The notes below the pieces were generated by a model. It ran no database searches. It was not told where the DNA came from and saw nothing but the letters and a program-made list of their open reading frames with translations. From contig WPIO01000012.1 of NCBI GenBank assembly GCA_009760855.2, forward strand, positions 1,329,501 through 1,393,500: a stretch of 64,000 bases of DNA, read 5' to 3'. The translations under genes and the position numbers were made by a program. The stretch comes from Cristatella mucedo. Its lineage: Eukaryota > Bryozoa > Phylactolaemata > Cristatellidae. Below, piece by piece: positions 61,501-64,000 of the stretch (the stretch's first letter is position 1; every line of letters begins with the position of its first letter).

Positions 61501-63486
61501 CGTAATACACACGGATCAGAGGATCATCGTGAAGTGAGATAAGGCCACTTGAGAACTAGGTTTGAAGAAGCCCAAACGACTATTTAAGTGGTAACACGTT
61601 TAAAGTCACATGCACATTTCAAATGTTGACACTGCAAAAGCAAAGCTTGATGGCTTTGGCATGGAAGCAAAAAACTTTCCTGCTGTTCGTCAGGTCTGCA
61701 GTTTATGAGCGACCGGCTTTTTGCAAACAGGTGACTGAGTGGTGGTGACTTATTTGTAAGTCGCTAACCTAGTGAGTGCAACAGTGGTTCTTACTCTGAC
61801 CCACAAGGCCCGCCACGGCTTGGCTCCTTTGTACCTAACTGAACTGCTGCACCATTTCAGCCTCTTTGTGCCCTCAGGTCCTGTGTGGACAATACATTAG
61901 CTGTTCCATTCCTCTGCTTAAAGACCGTTGGCGATAGAAGCTTTAGCTCTGCAGGTCCTAGACTGTGGAACTCGCTTCCACAATTCTTACGCAACGACAA
62001 CTACTCTCCTGCTGCCGACTGTGGCTTATCCTTTTCAGCGGTCCTGAGCTGTTACTTTCATGCTACTCACTACCTCAACTGCTCTCCTGACTCTGCTATG
62101 CTTTGCACTTTCTCTTTGTTGCGTGAGACGAAGTCTGTTGGCTACTAAATGCGTACCGAAAGCCGCTTAGGCTGTGAGTGCTGAATACAAAACTCTCCTG
62201 CGTACCACCCACATGATCTTTATGACTTTGTGGAGTTACAGACGGAGATACATTCATTCATTCAGTGGTTATAATCTCGCTATCTCTCTAATTCTCTGCC
62301 CCAGAACACTGTCGAATGGCTGTATTAAAAATGAGCATCGTGAATCACATCTGTACTGCCACAACGGATCTGAAAATACCGGCAATCTACATTATATTGC
62401 ACGAGCATCGATTGAGTACTTTTTTCCTCAGCCTAGCCCATTGAACAGCCGGGCTACTATTGCCGGTATCAACGGAAGTGCGATCCGTGGACACCGGAGC
62501 TCGCCCGTGCACGTAGCGGGGTGCTAGGATCTGTCCCATGGATACTCTACTATGCTTGGCAACTGCGCTCACACCCTGGCAGTGTGGCGGCATTTTACGA
62601 GCAGCTAGCTTAACGCAGCGCCGCATGGTCGGAGCGTGCCTACCTTTACGACGGAGTCTTCTGCAATGCGCACGGTCATGTCGGCATAAGAGATCGCATA
62701 GGCCCGGCAGTTTCCAAGCTTCAGCACGTCCCTGACACCGTGTGTGCGCGGCGCGTCCAGCAGCAGCACGTTCGCCCCATTGCTCAAGTCCAGCAGATTC
62801 CCCTTGGGGCTAACACCAAACGACGCAGAGCCAATCTTTATGAAGCCGTCAGAAAACGAAAGTTTAAGCTCACCCTTGACGATAATGTCAAATATAAGGT
62901 ACTCAAGGCCATATTCTTCGACGACGGCCTCCGAACGACCCTTCTTTGCTGCCAAGCCAAACCGCGACAATCTCAAGCAGACGAGCCGTCCGGCTCTTCG
63001 GGCGATAACGGCGACGAAGTCGCCGGTCGCCTGGCCGCACAAGACGTCGCTTACACTACGCCCGTCTTTCACGGTCCCGAAATATACGCAGCCGTTGCGC
63101 TCAGTACAGAGCGCCGACGCTGCGGTCTCGAACCAAGCAAAGCAGTCGGCCGCGCAAGCAACAACCGGTCCGCTGCGACAGCCCCGAATCGTAGAGGTCC
63201 GAGTGAGGAGTCTATCCTCTTTCCATTTAAATACTAAGACAGAGCTAGCGGCTCCGCATTCAAGTATGAGCACCAGAGCATCATCGAACGAGTAGCACGC
63301 TATGAGCGGGCTCTCGGCTGCAGCGGTCAGCGGTTCGATAGTTTGCTCGCTTTCGCCAACAAAACGGAAGACGCATGGCAGCGTCAGGTCAATAACGTAC
63401 TGCCGCACGTGCAATTTTAGCTCGTCGACGAAGCTTGCCAGTACATAGCCTCTGTACACGCACGCAGTTACTTTCGGAAGCGGCAT
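35691..63486 (-). CDS. FANCB: FANCB-like Fanconi anaemia core-complex subunit, 10 exons
   Basis: Ten exons (each listed separately) join to 873 residues; vertebrate FANCB is about 860. FANCB works in the nucleus with FANCL and FAAP100 in the core complex that monoubiquitinates FANCD2/FANCI during crosslink repair. Evidence: a beta-rich, propeller-like N-terminal exon, then blocks that line up in order with what I recall of vertebrate FANCB. FLAGDLLHRGFDLMMIVWND matches the 'DDFIGSG...LLLFKD' block; VQSVMWNVYESVIVFRL matches 'EKIWYRVIDDSLVVG'; LKASLPTFLSKAMRFYITV then VLVSASDL...QLLTS matches 'SLSPLLTFSKF...VFLSLEDL...LLTF'; CAFYGMRCK matches 'SFYGTLF'. All nine junctions agree in phase. No alignment was run; identity is low and N-terminal similarity is only structural. 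Intron 1 (10.2 kb) and intron 5 (6.8 kb) are packed with transposons. Confidence 0.77.
37125..38400 (-). mobile_element. LINE family B fragment with RT motif
   Basis: The - strand includes DVIVKHNLGFHVYADDTHLY (RT catalytic YADD), then the thumb blocks and 3' UTR start. Also an AFDTIDHQAL-like trace near 38,350. Frameshifted. It lies in FANCB-like intron 9. Confidence 0.75.
38422..38446. repeat. 11-bp inverted repeat
   Basis: aggtgggccac / gtggcccacct separated by ctt; a simple hairpin in GC-rich DNA beside a LINE B fragment. Confidence 0.85.
38880..39500 (+). mobile_element. Tc1-like transposon relic, second copy
   Basis: Diverged copy of the 56.9/61.0-kb element: KRLYVW, KCLQLTV, GPKLNRAFVG/IEHLWDEVEQRLWRLAFL in shifting frames. 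It lies in FANCB-like intron 9, and its uninterrupted structure shows where the LINE entered the other copy. Confidence 0.7.
40013..40220 (-). CDS. FANCB: FANCB-like exon 9
   Basis: Acceptor cgtttttag, donor CCAG/GTATGT, 208 nt. Codes YESILNFVQSRKDYVLTTAD, EAVGRLLQSLGFTITQ and CAFYGMRCKLTQGSLVAFA. The phase matches exon 8. Without splicing, the frame would read on to a stop at 39,859. Confidence 0.75.
40262..40412 (-). mobile_element. SINE2 copy
   Basis: The - strand: gctttagcccaggggtaagg head, gtgggttcgagttctgcagt B box, gcccactgcaattggtggta body, and an end near FANCB-like exon 9, about 40 bp upstream of its acceptor. Confidence 0.75.
40420..41370 (+). mobile_element. LINE family B-like relic
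   Basis: STAFDTIDH-like trace at 40,450, then a WNGWPSSSESTLRF-like and AWNSLPSDATTSPDWTFKKK block; degraded tail. Confidence 0.6.
42563..42996 (-). CDS. FANCB: FANCB-like exon 8
   Basis: Donor AATG/GTGAGT is strong. The acceptor gatgtag is weak but phase-compatible; an alternative at a ggcaag about 36 nt further in would shorten it. Codes CVHWVAHGHVAIEIRCRDRV, SIVLKASLPTFLSKAMRFYI and TDVLVSASDLAKPEKQLLTS, the latter two aligning with FANCB. Confidence 0.72.
43288..43509 (-). CDS. FANCB: FANCB-like exon 7
   Basis: Acceptor gttttgag, donor AGAC/GTGCGC, 222 nt. Codes GDHVVLNLLASGPRPVRTPA and FENDELNLWLNALPGKL. The start phase matches exon 6; the 3' end is less certain because the donor is weak and others are possible. 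Confidence 0.62.
43720..43890 (+). mobile_element. SINE1 copy
   Basis: Head ttgggccagtggttaaggtg (A-box region) and gaggtcgtgggctcgagtcc (B-box region), tail agggcgctgaaccaatgaat. It carries a ~20-bp insertion between the boxes. Confidence 0.8.
44286..44437 (-). CDS. FANCB: FANCB-like exon 6
   Basis: Acceptor gcacttag, donor CCAC/GTGAGT, 152 nt ending with two bases over. Codes VGLKDLVSAVPAEADVITGV and VQSVMWNVYESVIVFRLICR, which aligns with a FANCB block. Confidence 0.75.
45190..45345 (+). mobile_element. SINE1 copy
   Basis: Head tggtttggtccagcagttaa, B-box region gaggtcgtgagctcaagccc, LINE B-like tail gtgcctgaatagagattaag ... gggtgctatacaaatgaatt. Confidence 0.82.
45650..46690 (+). mobile_element. 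LINE family A 3' fragment (~1 kb)
   Basis: Broken frames LKLNDNKTELLLIGHPK, LDYCNFLLAGLP, DRSFSSAGPRLWNSLPQF and SRLGCECAMQNSP, ending in gatacattacattacat. It lies in FANCB-like intron 5. Confidence 0.85.
47210..47640 (-). mobile_element. Tc1-like transposase fragment
   Basis: The - strand reads VQWPSQSPDWNHIEQLGSDI followed by DRLLRRAV and a stop, the characteristic C-terminal catalytic block of Tc1-type transposases. The rest is degraded. Extent is approximate. Confidence 0.7.
47890..48030 (+). mobile_element. LINE family B 3' end
   Basis: gtaaagtgcctagaaagaga followed by gttctctgagagcactatta; only the end is preserved. Confidence 0.65.
48265..48390 (-). mobile_element. SINE2 copy, truncated
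   Basis: The - strand: cgacccagggcatgatgg, tgccaactgcaagcacggtg and ctgctgaaatgtaattaata; its head runs into the palindrome at 48,390. Confidence 0.55.
48390..48434. repeat. Perfect 22-bp palindrome
   Basis: Arms 48,390-48,411 and 48,413-48,434 are exact reverse complements around one T; the right arm reads ggggtaatgtgcttgcac ttgc. Confidence 0.95.
48700..49190 (-). mobile_element. LINE family A 3' fragment
   Basis: Antisense copy of the family A end, including the WNSLP, LAPSCLT and HVFIADGASVDG-like blocks in degraded form. Confidence 0.7.
49375..49471 (+). other. Candidate unassigned exon, + strand
   Basis: Acceptor ctttgcag, donor ACAG/GTAGGA, 97 nt with an open frame DDSDKLAKQASSWQDLRALT. 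A second open stretch with FTDELHGLMKAVGGLGELAK follows at 49,574-49,700. It lies antisense in FANCB-like intron 5. Unrecognised; could be chance. Confidence 0.25.
49895..51005 (-). mobile_element. LINE family B 3' part split by a solo LTR
   Basis: The - strand: VHAFVTSHLDFCNSLLASLP, FIFRSLRSLAPVY, then after the LTR SDLLPHQAKHRTTHFSESNC and the terminal hairpin with a short (ATT)n at 49,901-49,965. In FANCB-like intron 5. Confidence 0.85.
50374..50686 (+). mobile_element. Solo LTR (313 bp)
   Basis: Begins TGTTGAG and ends CACAACA, flanked by a 4-bp duplication GTAG (50,370-50,373 and 50,687-50,690). It interrupts an antisense LINE B copy whose sequence rejoins cleanly (gataggtag / actggagcc). 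It contains two CCAAT boxes and ATTAAA. A 4-bp duplication fits Ty3/gypsy-type elements. Strand is inferred from these signals only. Confidence 0.75.
51249..51323 (-). CDS. FANCB: FANCB-like exon 5
   Basis: Acceptor atttgtag, donor GGAG/GTAGGC, 75 nt, phase 0-0. Codes LPTDCSTVESKGHSMAVDAL then KARLE, a probable helix. Confidence 0.6.
51701..51818 (-). CDS. FANCB: FANCB-like exon 4
   Basis: Acceptor tgtgcag, donor CTTG/GTATGC, 118 nt; completes the split codon and ends at phase 0. Codes VKDSYLAQYSGHSFILGRP and a Ser-rich end, SPLVALL. Confidence 0.6.
51957..52024 (-). CDS. FANCB: FANCB-like exon 3
   Basis: Acceptor gacctag, donor GACAG/GTTTGT, 68 nt, entered at phase 0 and left with two bases over. 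Codes WESIALPSMSTGSDTRVDLV. No clear match; supported mainly by splice sites and phase. Confidence 0.6.
52254..52400 (-). CDS. FANCB: FANCB-like exon 2
   Basis: Acceptor cgtctgcag, donor AGAGG/GTAAGC, 147 nt, phase 0-0. Codes VQYFLAGDLLHRGFDLMMIV WNDKL, the best single match to vertebrate FANCB. A (TG)n tract lies about 80-130 nt upstream of the acceptor on the coding strand. Confidence 0.8.
52480..52531. repeat. (CA)n microsatellite in FANCB-like intron 1
   Basis: About 26 CA units, reading as (TG)n on the coding strand close upstream of the exon 2 acceptor. Confidence 0.97.
53330..53645 (-). mobile_element. SINE1 copy interrupted by SINE2
   Basis: Right part 53,563-53,645 (head, - strand) and left part 53,330-53,390 (tail) join exactly at gcgctt/cacatatgcc, as in the uninterrupted 45.2-kb copy. 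Confidence 0.85.
53391..53562 (+). mobile_element. SINE2 copy, nested in SINE1
   Basis: Head agccgtgatggcacacaggt, perfect hairpin cacgacctcggtcccgagg..., B box gggttcgattcc, body ggtggtgatagccgtaaagg, end gtttaatcagctaggatttt plus T run. Nearly identical to the 61.1-kb copy, so young. Confidence 0.85.
54030..54890 (+). mobile_element. Tc1-like transposon relic
   Basis: Broken frames include VLWTDQITVW, KSVIVWAALL and SLDLYPIKQLWDDTDRQLR, matching Tc1-type D/W...D...SPDLNPIENLW order. Many stops and frameshifts. It lies in FANCB-like intron 1. Confidence 0.6.
55185..55450 (+). repeat. Unclassified dispersed repeat X, copy 3
   Basis: gtacctcgatgtgccaaggt, caacaagttggaacacaagt, gccgagatcggcaaatg and gccttttgaaaggcacccta. 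The head also resembles the foldback-element terminus. Confidence 0.55.
55760..55975 (+). mobile_element. LINE family B 3' end
   Basis: UTR and hairpin gtaaagtgcctagaaagaga / ttctcttagggtactgt, then (ATT)n. A further RT scrap (VDVHISSVVKAAYFQLYF) follows at about 56,105-56,180. Confidence 0.7.
56860..57197 (+). mobile_element. Tc1-like transposon relic, left part (split by LINE A)
   Basis: Broken transposase frame: VIWSEESEFTLF, KRRLHVC, YLPKCLQPTVGG and SWYGVL match the middle of Tc1-family transposases. The element continues at 60,638 after the LINE. Degraded; no function expected. Confidence 0.75.
57198..60640 (-). mobile_element. LINE family A, near full-length non-LTR retrotransposon
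   Basis: About 3.44 kb, inserted in a Tc1-like element. The 5' edge is inferred from where Tc1 similarity resumes; the 3' edge is the ATACATTACATT-type tail. The element has one long ORF, a 70-80 nt 5' leader and a short 3' UTR. No separate ORF1 is seen, so it is either a single-ORF design or slightly 5'-truncated. Target duplication could not be fixed. RT motifs fit the CR1/L2 side of the Jockey-CR1 group; clade not proven. Confidence 0.9.
57248..60565 (-). CDS. LINE endonuclease-reverse transcriptase (1,105 aa), intact
   Basis: Single uninterrupted frame. Residues 1-120 are an N-terminal extension with YTKQDLLSIR. About 122-335 is an apurinic-type endonuclease (LLNVCSL, TETW at 153-156, YRSPSG, GDFNIH at 260-265, LSDHCSV at 321-327). 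About 500-840 is reverse transcriptase (NYRPVSFLPFLSKILEK, AAFDTIDH with D693, VTCGVPQGSVLGPLLF at 741-756, FYADDTQLY with D779/D780). The C-terminal third carries LDYCNSLLAGLP, RSFSSAGPRLWNSLP and SRLGCECAIQN. All expected catalytic residues are present, so the element may be recently active. It copies itself by nicking target DNA and reverse-transcribing its RNA in place. Confidence 0.95.
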   Translation of the reverse strand: MSCPRICYTKQDLLSIRCDVAISRYLPAGLLRRVSENLPASCVRPINSSAIKPTTRKFKALNSTCCGSSPPAVAQHVVKRRPTAVTKVQFKFEEPASARPDANGREYEPLHRRRPVVGQPLKFRLLNVCSLKTKGLLIRDQVVQEKLDAFLLTETWMTPCSSSCISETTPPGFSFYQSMRSDKVGGGVAIVVRESFGYQMCSFSHGSSFESVAIRSSSKTMPLTVVIYRSPSGCLNLFIEEFSEFLAKIFVRDRPLLIVGDFNIHVDNPSNSQVRSFLDCLENFGLAKHVNHSTHVGGHILDLVITKDVLPTDFMVCPLTLSDHCSVSFTVPAPSYVQGNVEFAKRRNLQSIDMDKFFKSVCDAGLLDLHSDSTGSLDTLTDAMNMTLRSALDKHASVRSIRVQSRRDSFQFTKKLLKMCRVKRRLERRLKKLGSEADLVNFKDFLLVYTRKLKKARASFFIRRLNSCQSDTKQIYKTVNHLLANAVRSDSPDIKGSAEKFSAFFTEKIVHIRASIKPPSTKAIAVPQPVTFLKRFSEVSACDVATLIRSRKKSSSPEDPIPSPLWPPLADQLSPAITKIFNASLGKGVFPKSFKSAIVRPILKKPGLDTEVLANYRPVSFLPFLSKILEKFVAKQLVEHIENNGMSETFQSGFKRQHSTETALLRVNNDILRGNDYGNVTALALLDLSAAFDTIDHEVLLERLRTTIGLADEALAWFKSYLSDRVQSVSCGGQVSDMRRVTCGVPQGSVLGPLLFSIYMQPLGKVIKAHGIGYHFYADDTQLYLSFKPSESAAATEKLNACLADIRSWMSENFLKLNDDKTELLLIGHPKRVAGLKGFAVLIGDAIVRPSPRARNLGVVFDSCLNFKSFIQKTASTASHHIRSLSKIRSCLPQWLVKNLTSSLVVSRLDYCNSLLAGLPKKAIMPLQRTMNMAAMLVFKSQRFEHVSPLLEELGWLPVEQRIRSKVLTLTHKARHGLAPSYLAELLHQFQPVRALRSCVDSKLAVPFLCLKTVGDRSFSSAGPRLWNSLPQFLRNDNYSPTADYGTSFSPVLNCYFYATHSLNCSPNSAMLPTFSFLRETKSVGYRMRTESRLGCECAIQNSPA
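60638..61060 (+). mobile_element. Tc1-like transposon relic, right part
   Basis: Contains NDPKHTVAKV, WLSQSPTLN-like and EHLCAKVEQQLRQLAIL stretches, i.e. the C-terminal catalytic region of Tc1-type transposase with frameshifts. It lines up with the 39.1-39.5 kb copy immediately after the LINE junction. Confidence 0.75.
61126..61310 (+). mobile_element. SINE2 copy
   Basis: Same order of blocks as the 53.4-kb copy, ending tcagctaggattc plus T run. The B box gggttcgattcc is canonical for RNA polymerase III. Confidence 0.85.
61780..62265 (+). mobile_element. LINE family A 3' fragment
   Basis: VLTLTHKARHGLAP-like start, then DNTLAVPFLCLKTVGDRSFS and NSLPQFLRNDNYSPAADCGL, ending gttacagacggagatacattcattcatt. 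Close to the intact copy in sequence. Confidence 0.85.
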
Positions 63487-64000
63487 GGCATGTCAACCGT
63501 AGGACGTTCCCGCCCCTACGGGTTTTAAAACCGGAAATTAAAAGAGCTCCTAGCCATATCCGGTATGACCGGCGAGGTCACTACTGTCTCTTATTTCCTC
63601 CCAGTGTTAGCGGGTGCTGTGGTTGGCGGCACTTCTTCCGCGCCTCACAGTAAGCTGTCTCTACTGGCGCAAGAAGAATCCACTAGTTGCGCGAAATTGC
63701 TTTTGTCTTTATCCACCCGTTTCCCTCCCCCCGATATGTGGCTAGCTAGAGCCGTTTATTACGGCAACGCATCTACGTCCGAGTAACGTTTGGCGGAGAG
63801 CCGCCCCGACCCCGAGGCTTCGCTGTCGTGGCTCGTGGCCTTTGATGTGCGTTTAAATAATTCCTTCTGCGCCAGATGTCTGACTACCCACGGCGGCGAC
63901 GGTGCAGGAGCGGCTGCTATGCGTCGATGTATACTATTGAGACAGCCTCGGCACGGGCAGTTAATCAACATTAATGATAATGAATAATTAGTTGAATTAT
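62400..64000. promoter_or_regulatory. CpG-rich region over the FANCB-like 5' end
   Basis: CpG dinucleotides are dense from about 62,440 to the window end, in contrast to the AT-richer introns. The 500 bp upstream of the start codon would hold the promoter. Short open frames here (63,565-63,786 +; 63,759-63,971 -) match nothing I know. Confidence 0.45.
62644..63486 (-). CDS. FANCB: FANCB-like exon 1 (start codon)
   Basis: 281 codons from ATG (MPLPKVTACVYRGYV) to donor GTAAAG/GTAGGC at phase 0. Repeated hydrophobic beta strands suggest a beta-propeller (for example DDALVLILECGAASSVLVFK and GDFVAVIARRAGRLVCLRL). High CpG content, consistent with a promoter-proximal exon. Confidence 0.8.

Overview
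The window is animal (invertebrate-type) nuclear DNA. It has spliced genes with GT-AG introns, animal LINE, SINE and Tc1-type repeats, long microsatellites and no bacterial gene organisation. The exact phylum cannot be told from the sequence alone. CpG-dense blocks sit at the two gene starts (about 20.87-21.7 kb and 62.4-64.0 kb), and a third lies at about 8.2-9.25 kb with no gene recognised.

Two host genes can be reconstructed exon by exon. (1) On the + strand, 20,932-35,422, a 16-exon ISWI/SMARCA5-type chromatin-remodelling ATPase: all splice phases agree and the joined frame is 996 residues. (2) On the - strand, 63,486 down to 35,691, a 10-exon gene with a joined frame of 873 residues. I assign it to the Fanconi anaemia core-complex subunit FANCB from blocks of similarity along its length and from agreement of all nine exon junction phases. 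The two genes are convergent: their stop codons are 268 bp apart and the transcripts probably overlap. One gene remodels nucleosomes, the other belongs to the interstrand-crosslink repair ubiquitin-ligase complex; the sequence shows no functional link beyond position.

Layout: 0-20.9 kb is repeat-rich (long CT/GA microsatellites, degraded LINEs, a captured ISWI exon at 1.45 kb, a solo LTR at 13.06 kb, a foldback element at 14.93-15.58 kb, a pogo-like transposase relic at 17.8 kb). 20.9-35.4 kb is ISWI. 35.7-63.5 kb is FANCB, whose large introns carry most of the repeats: Tc1-like relics, a solo LTR at 50.37 kb, nested SINEs at 53.3-53.6 kb, and an apparently intact LINE (57.2-60.6 kb) inserted in a Tc1-like element. 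63.5-64.0 kb is the CpG-rich FANCB upstream region.

The repeats form a small ecosystem. LINE family A ends in a short ATTAC-type tail. LINE family B ends in a hairpin plus (ATT)n. SINE1 has a tRNA-like head and a tail resembling the LINE B end. SINE2 has a tRNA-like head with a perfect hairpin. Tc1-like and pogo-like DNA transposons, solo LTRs and a foldback element complete the set. No CRISPR array, rRNA gene or free-standing tRNA gene was seen.
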